Program-made: the position numbers and the translations under genes
The notes under the pieces: model-generated
Told to the model about the DNA's origin: nothing
What the model saw: only the letters and a program-made list of their open reading frames with translations
Databases searched by the model: none
Assembly: GCF_004011865.1 (NCBI RefSeq)
Contig: NZ_RKLP01000011.1
Span: forward strand, 186,001 to 250,000
DNA length: 64,000 nt
Origin: Prescottella agglutinans
GTDB lineage: Bacteria; Actinomycetota; Actinomycetes; Mycobacteriales; Mycobacteriaceae
Direction of reading: 5' to 3'
Shown: one piece after another, positions 48,830 to 57,040 of the stretch
How positions within the stretch are numbered: the stretch's first letter is position 1
Layout: each line of letters starts with the position of its first letter

Positions 48830-48862
48830 CCGGCCGGGGCGCATGTCGAGCGTCCCGGCCGG
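48830..48862. other. Intercistronic hairpin between the WxL-like and DUF916 genes
   Basis: Stem CCGGCCGGGGCGC with GCGTCCCGGCCGG (one G-T wobble), loop ATGTCGA, ending 18 nt before ATG 48881. It could partly terminate transcription so that the first secreted protein outnumbers the membrane partner. Confidence 0.6.
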
Positions 48863-48880
48863 CCCGCTAGAAAGTGATCC

Positions 48881-49909
48881 ATGCGTTCCCTCCCCGCGCT
48901 GCGAAGCCTCCTCGCCCTCCTCGCCGCCGTTCTCATGGCGGTGGGGATTCCCGCGTCCGCGATCGCCGAGCCCGACGAACCGGCGGCGGGCGCGGCCGAC
49001 GGTTCGATCGGTATCCGACTGGTCGATGCGCCGGTGGAGCTGAAGGACGATCCCCGCGCGCTTCGGTACATCATCGACAACCTGCCTCCCGGAACGACCA
49101 TCACGCGACATGTGATGGTGTCCAACAACACCGGCGCACCGGCGAAGATCGACGTCTACGCCGGCGCCGCACGCATCGCCGACGGTGCGTTCGTGCTGGA
49201 GGAGCCGGGCCAGACGAACGCCCTCACGTCCTGGACCACCGTCGACCGGCCGACCCTCGAACTCGACAACGGTCAGCAGGCCGAGGTGGCGGTGACGATC
49301 GCGGTGCCGCAGGATGCGCCGGAGGTCGAGCAGTACGCGGTGATCTGGGCGTCGCACAAGACGCCGTCCACAGACGGCAGCGGCATCACCAATGAGTCCC
49401 GGGTCGGAGTCCGCGTCTATCTGTCGGTGGGGCCGGGCAACGGTCCGCCCGCCGACTTCACCATCTCCGGCCTCACCCCCCGCCGCGGTCCGGACGGCAC
49501 CGCGTCGGTCGTCGCGTCGGTCACCAACACGGGCGGACGCGCGATCGATCTCTTCGGCACGCTGGGTCTCTCGGGCGGACCCGGAGGCCTGTCCGCCGGT
49601 CCCATCGACAGTGAGGCCGCAACCATCGCGCCCGGTGAGGACGGCGAGGTCGTGATCGCCGTGCCCGACAGCGCCGCCCTGCCCGCCGGCCCCTGGACGG
49701 CCGACGTGAAACTCGAGAGCGGCATGATCAAGCACGACATGTCGGCGTCGGTGACGTTCCCGGACAAGGGCGACGGCGAATCCGTCGGCGCCTCGGATTC
49801 CACGTCGTGGCCGCTCGTCGTCGGGATCGTCGTGGCCGTGCTGGCCGTGATCGCAGCGGCCGCCTACCTGGTGGTCCGGAAGCGTCGCCCCTCGGGCACG
49901 GGGCAGTAG
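48881..49909 (+). CDS. Membrane-anchored DUF916/WxLIP-like protein
   Basis: 342 residues: signal peptide (SLLALLAAVLMAVGIPASA), extracellular part of about 265 residues, one TM helix (WPLVVGIVVAVLAVIAAAAY) and a short basic tail (RKRRPSGTGQ). The ectodomain has PPGTTITRHVMVSNNTG, IDVYAGAARI, NALTSWTTVD and FTISGLTPRRGPDG, the pattern of PF06030 (WxL-interacting peptidoglycan-binding domain) followed by a second sandwich domain like DUF3324. In Firmicutes such proteins hold WxL proteins on the wall. Here it lies between two WxL-like secreted proteins and likely tethers them. It is a paralogue of 19539-20462. Confidence 0.8.
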   Translation: MRSLPALRSLLALLAAVLMAVGIPASAIAEPDEPAAGAADGSIGIRLVDAPVELKDDPRALRYIIDNLPPGTTITRHVMVSNNTGAPAKIDVYAGAARIADGAFVLEEPGQTNALTSWTTVDRPTLELDNGQQAEVAVTIAVPQDAPEVEQYAVIWASHKTPSTDGSGITNESRVGVRVYLSVGPGNGPPADFTISGLTPRRGPDGTASVVASVTNTGGRAIDLFGTLGLSGGPGGLSAGPIDSEAATIAPGEDGEVVIAVPDSAALPAGPWTADVKLESGMIKHDMSASVTFPDKGDGESVGASDSTSWPLVVGIVVAVLAVIAAAAYLVVRKRRPSGTGQ

Positions 49910-49911
49910 CC

Positions 49912-50667
49912 ATGTGGCACAACAGGATGCCCCGCGCCCTCCGCCTGTCCGTCGCCGCCGCCGGTGTGCTGGTCCTCGTCGGTGCGCCGACGGCGACCGC
50001 GACACCGTCCGAGGTGGCGGCGCCGGAAGAGGTGACGCCGACGGCGTCGCCGCCGACGACCACGACGACGACCGTCCCGCCGACGACCACGACGACGACC
50101 ACGACGACGGCCCCGACGATCGCGACGACGAGCGTGACCGCGACGACGACGGTGGCACCCACGACCGAGGCCCCGTCGACGCAGTCGCCCACGACGACGA
50201 CGGTGACCACCACGACGCCGACACCGTCGGCCCGCGCCGGCGTGCTCGACACCGCGGCGGCAGGCCGGTCCGGCCTGTCCGTCGGCACGTGGGGCCCGGT
50301 CGGCACCATCGTTCCCGGTGCCACCAGGGCGAGCGGCACCCTTCCTGTGGTTTCCGTGTCCGACAACACCGTCGGCTCCGGCAGGTCGTGGGTCGCGACC
50401 GTGTCGACGACCGACTTCGTCGGGCCGAGTATGACGATCCCGAAGGGTGCCGTCGTCTACGAAGCGACCGCCCTCGCCGGTAAGGGACTGGGCGGCGCCC
50501 TGAGTTCGAGGGGCGCGCAGAGCCTGGATGCGCCGAAGGCCGTCGTCGAGCGCACCGGCCTGGACCTGCTCGAGACGATCAGTTGGACCCCGGCATTGAC
50601 CGTCAATTACCCCGGCGGCGCCGCGGTCGGAACCTACCGGGGCACCGTCACGGTCTCCGTCGCCTAG
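49912..50667 (+). CDS. Secreted WxL-like protein with a Thr/Pro-rich stalk
   Basis: 251 residues, starting 2 nt after the DUF916 stop. A signal peptide (LSVAAAGVLVLVGAPTATA) is followed by ~75 residues of low-complexity Thr/Pro/Ser (stretches such as PPTTTTTTVPP), likely an O-mannosylated stalk, then a C-terminal domain that aligns closely with 48287-48814: GPVGTIVPG, SWVATVSTTDFVGPSMTIPKG-like, LDAPKAVVERTGL, NYPGGAAVGTYRGTVTVSVA. The stalk would extend the wall-binding domain away from the membrane. It ends 10 nt before the convergent copD stop. Confidence 0.78.
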   Translation: MWHNRMPRALRLSVAAAGVLVLVGAPTATATPSEVAAPEEVTPTASPPTTTTTTVPPTTTTTTTTTAPTIATTSVTATTTVAPTTEAPSTQSPTTTTVTTTTPTPSARAGVLDTAAAGRSGLSVGTWGPVGTIVPGATRASGTLPVVSVSDNTVGSGRSWVATVSTTDFVGPSMTIPKGAVVYEATALAGKGLGGALSSRGAQSLDAPKAVVERTGLDLLETISWTPALTVNYPGGAAVGTYRGTVTVSVA

Positions 50668-50677
50668 CCGGCGAGGG

Positions 50678-51628
50678 TCAGGCGGTGGTCGCCAGTGCCG
50701 CCGCCAGTCCGAATGCGACCGCCATCGCGGCGGATTCGCCGACCGCGCGGCGCAGCGACGCGTCGGCGCTCATGCGGTGTCCGGCCGCGGGGCCGACCCA
50801 CGTGCGGCGCAGCCACCACCCCGCCGCGAGCAGGGCGGCGAGCGCGGCGGCCTTGGCGAGCACCACCCGGCCGTAGCCGGTGGTGACGAGCGGACCGAAT
50901 CCGCCGAGTCGGACGGCGGCGTTGACGACGCCGGTCGCGGCGAGTACCCACACGCACCGCCAGGCGATCGCCGAGTAGCGCGGCAGCATCGTCGACCACG
51001 CGCCACGCGAGCGGGCGGTGAGCGCCAAGGCGACGAGCATCCCGAACCACGTCGCCGCGGCGAGGACGTGCCCGGCGTCGAGGAGGGATCCGAGCGCCTG
51101 CTGCGACATGTGGCCGCTGATCGGGCGGGCGATGAGCGCCAGTCCGGACAACGCCAGCACGGGGGCCGCGGGCCACGGCAGGCCGCGCCGGAAGGCGACC
51201 GCGGCGACCACGGTGACGAGCGCGGTGCACGCCACGGTCGCCGCGCCGAGTCGGCCCGCGCTCACCAGGCGCACGAAGTCGACGACGGTGCCCGGCGCCA
51301 CCGCGAACCGCGAGCGGCCCTCGGCCTCGGCGGCCTCGAGGATCAAGAGCACGATCTCGGCGACCGTCCACGCGCCCGCCAGCGCCGCGGTCGTCTGCCA
51401 CAGCAGACCGGGCTCGAGGGCGGGTCGGCGCTCGTCGCGCTGCAGCCACTGCCACCCGGCGAGCCCGAACACGATCGCGCCGAGCCCGACGGCGAGGACC
51501 CGGATCACGCTCGTCGGGGAGGGGCCTTCCGGGGTGGCGAGCAGCCACGCGAGCCCGACACCCGCCAGTGCGGTGAGAACGGCGGACAGCAGCCATGCCC
51601 GGCCGCCGTCCGCCGTCCCCACCCGCAT
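50678..51628 (-). CDS. copD: CopD-family copper-resistance membrane protein
   Basis: 316 residues with about eight TM helices. The CopD domain is recognised by conserved His in SGHMSQQALGSLLDAGHVLAAATWFGMLVAL, read as the segments GHMSQQ and DAGHVLAAATW. CopD proteins, with CopC, move copper into or across the membrane. The gene follows copC by 13 nt, and the operon order is DUF6474-like, membrane protein, ycnI, copC, copD. The last TM and tail (ESAAMAVAFGLAAALATTA) are normal. Confidence 0.88.
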   Translation of the reverse strand: MRVGTADGGRAWLLSAVLTALAGVGLAWLLATPEGPSPTSVIRVLAVGLGAIVFGLAGWQWLQRDERRPALEPGLLWQTTAALAGAWTVAEIVLLILEAAEAEGRSRFAVAPGTVVDFVRLVSAGRLGAATVACTALVTVVAAVAFRRGLPWPAAPVLALSGLALIARPISGHMSQQALGSLLDAGHVLAAATWFGMLVALALTARSRGAWSTMLPRYSAIAWRCVWVLAATGVVNAAVRLGGFGPLVTTGYGRVVLAKAAALAALLAAGWWLRRTWVGPAAGHRMSADASLRRAVGESAAMAVAFGLAAALATTA

Positions 51629-51641
51629 CGGATTCCGGCCG

Positions 51642-52196
51642 TCAGTCCTGGCCGCGCGGCTTGCGCAGCGCGAACCACAGGCCGCCGGCGACCACGACGA
51701 CGCCGACGCCGACGAACACCCAGATCAGGGTGTTCCCGCCGTCGGAGGACTCGTCCGAGCCGTTCGAGGACTGGCCGCCGCCGCCGGCCTTCGGGCCCGG
51801 CGTGCCGGTGCCCTCCTGCGTCAGCGTGAACACCTGGGTGCCGCTGACGGGGTGGCCGTCGGCGGAGGTGACCCGGAACGCGATCGTGTAGTCCCCGACC
51901 GGGCCGAGGCCCTCGAGCGGCACGCTGACGGTGTCGCCCTGGACCGACGGGTTGCCCTTCGACCACAGGTTGCCGTCGGGGCCGACGACGGTCAGCGACG
52001 CGAACTTCTCCTGCAGCGCCTCGTTGAACGTCAGGCTCACCCGCGCGGGGGCCGTCGCGATCTGCGCGCCGTTCGCCGGGTCGCTGGCGACGACGGCGGA
52101 GTGCGCGGACGCGGTGCCGACGCCGAGCATCGTCGCGAGCATCGCCACGAAGCCGATCGCGATGACGCGGAGGCTGGTGATTCGGCGGCCGGTCAT
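51642..52196 (-). CDS. copC: CopC-domain copper-binding protein with C-terminal TM anchor
   Basis: 184 residues. After a signal peptide the mature protein begins with His (TASA-HSAVVASDPANGA), the N-terminal copper ligand of CopC. A second ligand region is TSADGHPVSGTQVF. A Gly/Ser linker and TM helix (LIWVFVGVGVVVVAGGLWFAL) anchor it to the membrane, as in actinobacterial CopC. The ATG overlaps the ycnI stop by 4 nt. It probably passes copper to CopD. Confidence 0.92.
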   Translation of the reverse strand: MTGRRITSLRVIAIGFVAMLATMLGVGTASAHSAVVASDPANGAQIATAPARVSLTFNEALQEKFASLTVVGPDGNLWSKGNPSVQGDTVSVPLEGLGPVGDYTIAFRVTSADGHPVSGTQVFTLTQEGTGTPGPKAGGGGQSSNGSDESSDGGNTLIWVFVGVGVVVVAGGLWFALRKPRGQD

Positions 52197-52846
52197 GAGT
52201 GACGGCTCCGGATCGTGGCACCGATGCCCAGCGCGGCGCCCAGGGCGCCCAGCACCAGGCCGATGCCGCCGAGCCAGCGGGCGGTGGTGTCGGTGTTGTT
52301 CGTGGTCTCGGCGGCGGCGGGCGTGCTGCCGTGCGCGTCGCCGTCGCCGGTGCCGGCCGCGAGGGTCAGCGTCGGGGCCGGCTTGTCGGGCTCGCTGCCG
52401 TCCGGGTTGGGCTTCTGGTCCCACTGCACGACCTTGCCGTCGCTGTAGGTCTGGGTGGCCGGGAACGCCACCTCGTCCTGCTCGGGCAGCGGGCCGGCGG
52501 ACAGGACGAACTGCTGGAACTGGCCGGGGCCGACGCTCACGCCGGGGGCCGCGGTCCAGGTCACCGACGTCGCGGTCGCGGACGCCGGATCCTTCTGGAC
52601 CGTCGACGTCCAGCCGGGCATCGGCTCGGTGCGCGCCGACTTCAGGTTCGGCAGCTGCACCGTCACCGCGGTGGTGCCGGCGGTCTCGGACTCGGTGGGG
52701 ACGCGGAACGTGAGGACGGTGTAGCCGCCCTGTTCGGCGCCGGGGGCGGCGACCGAGACGTGCGCGGAGGCCACGCCGGTGGCCAACAGCAGCGCGCCGC
52801 CCGCGGCGCCCGCCGTCAGGAGGGCGCGGGAGAGGATTCGCTTCAT
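52193..52846 (-). CDS. ycnI: YcnI/DUF1775 copper-associated protein
   Basis: 217 residues: signal peptide ending ATGVASA-HV, so the mature N terminus is His, as in YcnI copper-binding proteins; domain body with LTFRVPTESETAGTTAVTVQLP and the conserved Trp region (PGWTSTV; TWTAAPG); a low-complexity linker and one TM helix (LGGIGLVLGALGAALGIG). YcnI binds Cu(II) through its N-terminal His. It is translationally coupled to copC. Confidence 0.92.
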   Translation of the reverse strand: MKRILSRALLTAGAAGGALLLATGVASAHVSVAAPGAEQGGYTVLTFRVPTESETAGTTAVTVQLPNLKSARTEPMPGWTSTVQKDPASATATSVTWTAAPGVSVGPGQFQQFVLSAGPLPEQDEVAFPATQTYSDGKVVQWDQKPNPDGSEPDKPAPTLTLAAGTGDGDAHGSTPAAAETTNNTDTTARWLGGIGLVLGALGAALGIGATIRSRHS

Positions 52847-52890
52847 CTTTCCTGGGTGTCTTTTCTGTGCGGAGGTACCGGGTTCGCGGG

Positions 52891-53418
52891 TCAGGCGAAC
52901 ACCGGGGGTCCGCGCCGGGACAGGCCGGCGGCGAGCACAGCGAGACGGGGCGCGCGGCGGCCGGGCGGCCGCGGGACGAGGAATCGTGCCGGTTCGGCAC
53001 CGGGCACCGGTGATGCGAGGGCGGCGCGTAGGACGCGCGTGAGCGGTCCGTACAGCCGCTCCGCGGTGAGGATGAGGGCCGCGCAGACGACGGTGGCCGC
53101 GACGTGCGCGCCGAGCATCGCGGCGGCCGGCGCGCTCCGGTGGAGGTGGTCGTCGGCCGAGAGGGTGAGCGCGAGGTGGCCGGCGCCCTGCCCGGCGGCG
53201 AGCGCCGCGAACAGCGCCCACCGGCTGCGGCTCAGGGCTGGTACACCCCCGACGGCCGCGCCGACGCCGGCGCAGGCCGCGAGGAGCAGCGTCAGTGCTG
53301 CGGTGTCGGGGAGCCCGCCACCGCCGACGCCGTGCGCGGCGACGGCCAGCGTTGCCGCCGTCGCCCCGACCGCGCCGCCGCGGAGGGCGGCGGTGGGGGC
53401 GGGGCGACGGACGGACAC
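52891..53418 (-). CDS. Small membrane protein of the copper operon
   Basis: 175 residues from GTG 53418, starting 16 nt after the stop of the preceding gene. About four TM segments; His residues cluster in LTLSADDHLHRSAPAAAMLGAHVA (read as DDHLHRS and LGAHVA), a feature compatible with metal handling. The C terminus is Arg/Pro-rich. No family assigned; similar proteins next to ycnI/copC are common in rhodococci. A 44-nt gap separates it from ycnI. Confidence 0.65.
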   Translation of the reverse strand: MSVRRPAPTAALRGGAVGATAATLAVAAHGVGGGGLPDTAALTLLLAACAGVGAAVGGVPALSRSRWALFAALAAGQGAGHLALTLSADDHLHRSAPAAAMLGAHVAATVVCAALILTAERLYGPLTRVLRAALASPVPGAEPARFLVPRPPGRRAPRLAVLAAGLSRRGPPVFA

Positions 53419-53434
53419 GGTGATCGGGAGGGCG

Positions 53435-54064
53435 TCAGCGGACGCCGAGGCGGGCCAGGATGTCGGCCTCGACGCCGTCGAGTTCCGCCGAGATGGCGTG
53501 GTGGGCCTGCTTGCGGCGGGCGACGGGCATCTGCTCGGCCGAACGGACGGCGGTGCCGAGGTCGCCGAGGCGGGCGCGGATCGCGGACGCGAACTGCTGG
53601 GTCTCGGTGTCGCCGGGGTGGCGGCTGACGATCTCGTCGACGGACTTCTCGGCGCCGGCGATGCGGGCGCTGAGCTTGGCGCCGTGGCCGGTGTACTCGC
53701 CGAGCTGGTCGACGGCGATGCCCATGCGCTGCGCGCGCTGGGTGTCGATCTGGCCGCGCAGCGCGGTGGCGCCGCGGTAGGCGATCGGCACGAGGACGGG
53801 GGCGAGCAGGCGCGCGACGCCGAGGTAGCGGCGCAGCTGGGCGACCGACAGGCCCTTCTCCGCGGCCTTGACGGCGGCCTTCTCCTGAGCCTTGAGGGTG
53901 GCGATCTGGGCCTTGTCGACCTTCTTCTGCGCCTTCGAGTCGGACCGGTGCTTCTTGCGGTCGTTCTTCGCGCCGAGCTTGGCCTCGAGCTTGGCCTTGT
54001 GCTTGAGCGCCTTCGCCTCGGCCTTGCGCGTGGCACGCCGCTTACGTTTCTTGAACAACCCCAC
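53435..54064 (-). CDS. Lysine-rich conserved actinobacterial protein (DUF6474-like)
   Basis: 209 residues from GTG 54064. The first ~70 residues are very basic and helical (KKRKRRATRKAEAKALKHK), likely coiled coil or nucleic-acid/membrane-surface binding. A hydrophobic patch follows (RLLAPVLVPIAYRGATAL), then an acidic helical C terminus. This matches the DUF6474 family known from mycobacteria, no function established. It heads the copper operon, but a link to copper is not evident. Confidence 0.72.
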   Translation of the reverse strand: MGLFKKRKRRATRKAEAKALKHKAKLEAKLGAKNDRKKHRSDSKAQKKVDKAQIATLKAQEKAAVKAAEKGLSVAQLRRYLGVARLLAPVLVPIAYRGATALRGQIDTQRAQRMGIAVDQLGEYTGHGAKLSARIAGAEKSVDEIVSRHPGDTETQQFASAIRARLGDLGTAVRSAEQMPVARRKQAHHAISAELDGVEADILARLGVR

Positions 54065-54184
54065 TGGAAAGGCCCCTCCATCTGGTGTTTCGGCGCGGGC
54101 GCGAACTGCGTCACAGCCTATCTGTGCTCGTTTTTGATCGCCGCTTTCGGCTTTACCCTAGGCGAGCACATAATCTTCCACATC

Positions 54185-55831
54185 GTGTGTTCCCCGATCG
54201 GCCCGCAGGACGGCGCCGGCACCGCTGAGGCGGCGCCGGCCAGACGTGACGCTTCCGGCGCCCCGGCCCCGGTGCTGCTCGAGCCCGGCGCATTGACCCG
54301 GTGCCGTCATCGGATCCATCTCGACGCCACCTACCCGGACCTGCTCGCGGCGGCCCCCGAGAACACCGGCGTCAAGCAGCGGCAGGAGGCCGCCGCCGCC
54401 CAGCGGGAGGCGGTGCGGATCCGCCTCGCCGACGCCGACCCGGACGCCTGGGTGCGGATCGAGCCCGACGGGCCGGCGGGACAGCGGGCCCGCGCGACGC
54501 TCGAGGCGTGCCGGGCCGGGGCCGACAAGATCTGGGGTGCGGTGCTGCCGTCCGAGCGCGACACCGGCCGCCGCGGGCGCGCCGAGATCCTGCTTCGCGA
54601 CGCCGACCGCGGCGGCTACATCCCCGTCATCGTGGTCAACCACAAGGTTACCGACCCGGGCAGCGGCGCGACCACGTCGGGGCTGTTCGAATGGGCCCCG
54701 AAGGTCGACGAGACCCGCAAGGTCCGGGCCCAGTTGCGCGACCAGATGCGGCTGGCGCACGTGTACCGGATGCTCGAGCGGAACGGCCTGGCGAGCCCGT
54801 CGCTGCTGGGCGGCGCCATCGGGTACGGCGCCGACTGCGTGCTGGTGCACGACCTGTCCACCGTGCTGGACGACTACGACGAGCGCTTCGCCGACCGCAT
54901 CGCCGTGGCCCGCGGCGAGGTGCCGACCGTGCCGTCGCAGATCGGCGAGTGCCGCTCGTGCCCGTGGTGGTCGGGTTGCCGGGCGAAGCTCGAGGAGACC
55001 CACGACGTGTCGTTGGTGGCGTCCGGGTCGCGCGCCGACGTGCTGCGCGAGCGCGGCGTGCGCACCATCGAGCAGTTGGCGGCGTGGGAGGGCGACGCCC
55101 CGGAGGAGTGGCCGCACAACTCGTTCCACGACACCGTCGTCACCGCGAAGGCCTGGCTGGCGGGGGCGCCGCTGGTGCGCCGCAACGAGACCGTCACGGT
55201 GACCCGGGCCGACGTCGAGGTGGACGTCGACATGGAGAGCTACCAGGAGCACGGCGCCTACCTGTGGGGCACGCTGCTCAACGTCGCCGGCACTTCGGTG
55301 TACCGGCCGTTCGTGAGCTGGGACCCGGTGCCCACCGTCGACGAGGCGCGTTCGTTCGCCGAGTTCTGGACGTGGCTCATGGCCGAGCGCGCGGGTGCTG
55401 CCGCGGCCGGGCAAACCTTTGCCGCGTACTGCTATTCGCGGGCGGCCGAGGACAAGTGGCTGCTGGACTCGGCCCGTCGGTTCGCCGGGGTGGAGGGCAT
55501 CCCCACCGTCGCCGAGATCCGCGAGTTCATCGACAGCCCGCAGTGGGTGGACATCTACCAGGCCGTCGGCGAGAACTTCGTGTGCCCGAACGGCAAGGGG
55601 CTCAAGAAGATCGCCCCCGTCGCCGGGTTCCACTGGCGCGACGCCGAGGCCAGCGGCGAGGCGTCGATGAGCTGGTACCGCGAGGCCGTCGGTTACGACG
55701 GCGACCCCGACCTCACCCAGCGTCAGCGCCTCCTCGAGTACAACGAGGACGACGTCATCGCCACCAAGGTGCTGCGCGAGTGGATGAGCGACCGTGCGGT
55801 CGAGGAGATTCCGCACGAGGACGACCTCTGA
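54185..55831 (+). CDS. TM0106-type RecB-like nuclease with RNase H-like domain
   Basis: 548 residues from GTG 54185; a later GTG at 54271 is an alternative. RecB/Cas4-like part (about 30-290): RCRHRIHLD at the front, catalytic strand YIPVIVVNHKV, and cysteines in GECRSCPWWSGC that with the N-terminal Cys may hold an Fe-S cluster, as in Cas4/AddB-like nucleases. A C-terminal RNase H-like domain has VDVDMESY (Asp-x-Glu) and NEDDVIATKVLREW. Such proteins are widespread in actinobacteria and are not tied to CRISPR; none is present here. The divergent gap upstream holds TTTTTG and TACCCT boxes 17 nt apart. Confidence 0.82.
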   Translation: MCSPIGPQDGAGTAEAAPARRDASGAPAPVLLEPGALTRCRHRIHLDATYPDLLAAAPENTGVKQRQEAAAAQREAVRIRLADADPDAWVRIEPDGPAGQRARATLEACRAGADKIWGAVLPSERDTGRRGRAEILLRDADRGGYIPVIVVNHKVTDPGSGATTSGLFEWAPKVDETRKVRAQLRDQMRLAHVYRMLERNGLASPSLLGGAIGYGADCVLVHDLSTVLDDYDERFADRIAVARGEVPTVPSQIGECRSCPWWSGCRAKLEETHDVSLVASGSRADVLRERGVRTIEQLAAWEGDAPEEWPHNSFHDTVVTAKAWLAGAPLVRRNETVTVTRADVEVDVDMESYQEHGAYLWGTLLNVAGTSVYRPFVSWDPVPTVDEARSFAEFWTWLMAERAGAAAAGQTFAAYCYSRAAEDKWLLDSARRFAGVEGIPTVAEIREFIDSPQWVDIYQAVGENFVCPNGKGLKKIAPVAGFHWRDAEASGEASMSWYREAVGYDGDPDLTQRQRLLEYNEDDVIATKVLREWMSDRAVEEIPHEDDL

Positions 55832-55857
55832 GTTTCGGATCGGACATTCCGCGCAAT

Positions 55858-55887
55858 TTGTACTGAAAACCGACTGATTGTTACGGT
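55858..55887 (+). promoter_or_regulatory. Promoter-like sequence for the 27-residue peptide gene
   Basis: TTGTAC (55858-55863) and TACGGT (55882-55887) with 18-nt spacing, ~45 nt before ATG 55931, in an unusually A/T-rich stretch. An inverted ACCGAC/GTCGGT pair overlaps the second box. Confidence 0.45.
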
Positions 55888-55930
55888 CGGTGCTTCGATG
55901 ATGTCGACTCCTGAGCGGAGGTGAACACGC

Positions 55931-56014
55931 ATGCTTCTCGGTTCTCTCGGACTGACCCTGGCCGGCCTGGTCGGCGGTCTCCTGGGTGGTCTCGGCAGCC
56001 TTCTGGGCATCTGA
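55931..56014 (+). CDS. 27-residue Gly/Leu-rich hydrophobic peptide
   Basis: A tiny but well-formed gene: GGAGG at 55917-55921, 9-nt spacer, ATG 55931, 27 codons, TGA 56014, then a perfect terminator. The peptide starts MLLGSLGLTLAGLV and continues with repeated G-G-L-L and G-L-G-S motifs to LLGI; it has no charged residue. It could be a membrane-inserted peptide or amphipathic helix-forming factor. Promoter-like boxes, ribosome site and terminator make it an independent transcription unit between the nuclease gene and the SDR. No family recognised. Confidence 0.65.
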   Translation: MLLGSLGLTLAGLVGGLLGGLGSLLGI

Positions 56015-56031
56015 GTCAACGCAGCAGCGCC

Positions 56032-56058
56032 CGCACCCCGGCCGACGGCCGGGGTGCG
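56032..56058 (+). terminator. Rho-independent terminator of the peptide gene
   Basis: A 12-bp perfect stem (CGCACCCCGGCC with GGCCGGGGTGCG), 3-nt loop GAC, followed by TTTCCTTT. Confidence 0.85.
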
Positions 56059-56129
56059 TTTCCTTTCGAAAGATCTTCACGCCCTTGCGCGTTGGCGGTT
56101 CCGGGCGTTTCGCGCACTGGTCGCGCAGA

Positions 56130-56169
56130 CGACGAACGCCCCGGCTCGGATGAGCCGGGGCGTTCGTCG
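56130..56169. terminator. 18-bp hairpin terminating the HSD10-like gene
   Basis: Perfect 18-bp stem (arm CGACGAACGCCCCGGCTC), loop GGAT, 12 nt beyond the stop of the minus-strand SDR. Can stop transcription from both sides. Confidence 0.8.
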
Positions 56170-56181
56170 AGGAGCGGGGGA

Positions 56182-56949
56182 CTACCGCGGCGCCATGCGC
56201 AGCGCGCCGTCCATGCGGATGGTCTCGCCGTTGAGGTAGTCGTGCTCGACGAGGAACTGCGCCAGCTGCGCGTACTCGTCGGGCTTGCCGAGGCGCGACG
56301 GGAACGGGATCCCGGCCTCGAGGTTCTTGCGGTACTCGTCGGTGACGCCGGCCAGCATCGGGGTGTCGATGGTGCCGGGGGCGATGGTGTTGACGCGGAT
56401 GCCGACCTGCGCGAGGTCGCGTGCCGCGGTGATCGTCATGGCGTGCACACCACCCTTGGACGCGGTGTACGCGATCTGGCCGACCTGCCCCTCGAACGCC
56501 GCGACCGACGCGGTGTTGATGACGACGCCGCGCTGGCCCGCGTCGTCGACCGTGGGCAGGTGCTGCATCGCGTTGGCGGCCAGACGCATCACGTTGAACG
56601 TGCCCAACAGGTTCACGGTGATGACGGTGCGGAACAACTCCAGGTCGTGCGGGCCGTTCTTCGACAGGATGCGACCCGCCCAGCCGACACCGGCACAGTT
56701 GACGACGGTGCGCAGCGGGACGCCCGACTCGCCGATCGTGTCGATCGCGGCCTGTACCTCCGCCTCGCTGGTGACATCGGTGGGGATGAAGGTGACGCCG
56801 GCCGGCACGTTGTCGCCGGCGCGCTCGATGGACTGGGCAAGGTCCAGGCCGAACACGGTGGCACCCGCGTCGGCGAAGCGCTTCGCGGTGGCGGCTCCGA
56901 GCCCGGAGGCTGCGCCGGTGATCAGTGCCGCGGTTCCCTGGATTTCCAC
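56182..56949 (-). CDS. 3-hydroxyacyl-CoA dehydrogenase of the SDR type (HSD10-like)
   Basis: 255 residues from GTG 56949 after GGGGAAGAG. Motifs are TGAASGLG, NCAGVG, catalytic Ser in INTASVAAFEGQVGQ and AYTASKGG, and the C-terminal lid TPMLAGV...IPFPSRLGKPDEYA. The FEGQxGQxAYxASK pattern marks 3-hydroxy-2-methylbutyryl-CoA/17beta-HSD type 10 enzymes of branched-chain and steroid-type beta-oxidation. It lies 91 nt after the VWA gene but has its own ribosome site; a link to the MoxR operon is not implied. Confidence 0.87.
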   Translation of the reverse strand: MEIQGTAALITGAASGLGAATAKRFADAGATVFGLDLAQSIERAGDNVPAGVTFIPTDVTSEAEVQAAIDTIGESGVPLRTVVNCAGVGWAGRILSKNGPHDLELFRTVITVNLLGTFNVMRLAANAMQHLPTVDDAGQRGVVINTASVAAFEGQVGQIAYTASKGGVHAMTITAARDLAQVGIRVNTIAPGTIDTPMLAGVTDEYRKNLEAGIPFPSRLGKPDEYAQLAQFLVEHDYLNGETIRMDGALRMAPR

Positions 56950-57040
56950 TGCTCTTCCCCTTCGGTCCGGGTCGACCACTGCGGTCGGCCGTGGTGACCT
57001 GCACCATAACGCGGGGGCGGGCGGTGGCGCTGGCCGGTCG

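Noticed and set aside
50040-50220. acg/gac-rich repeat as a CRISPR or tandem-repeat element
   Set aside because: It is in frame and encodes the Thr/Pro stalk of a secreted protein; no spacer structure.
48101-50224. Minus-strand open frame of about 700 codons over the WxL-like locus
   Set aside because: Starts in the Thr-codon repeat (acg/gtc), giving a Ser/Trp artefact; the plus strand has signal peptides and paralogy.
54185-55831. Cas4-like nuclease as a CRISPR component
   Set aside because: No repeat array or other cas gene is in the window, and the RNase H-like C terminus fits the TM0106 group instead.
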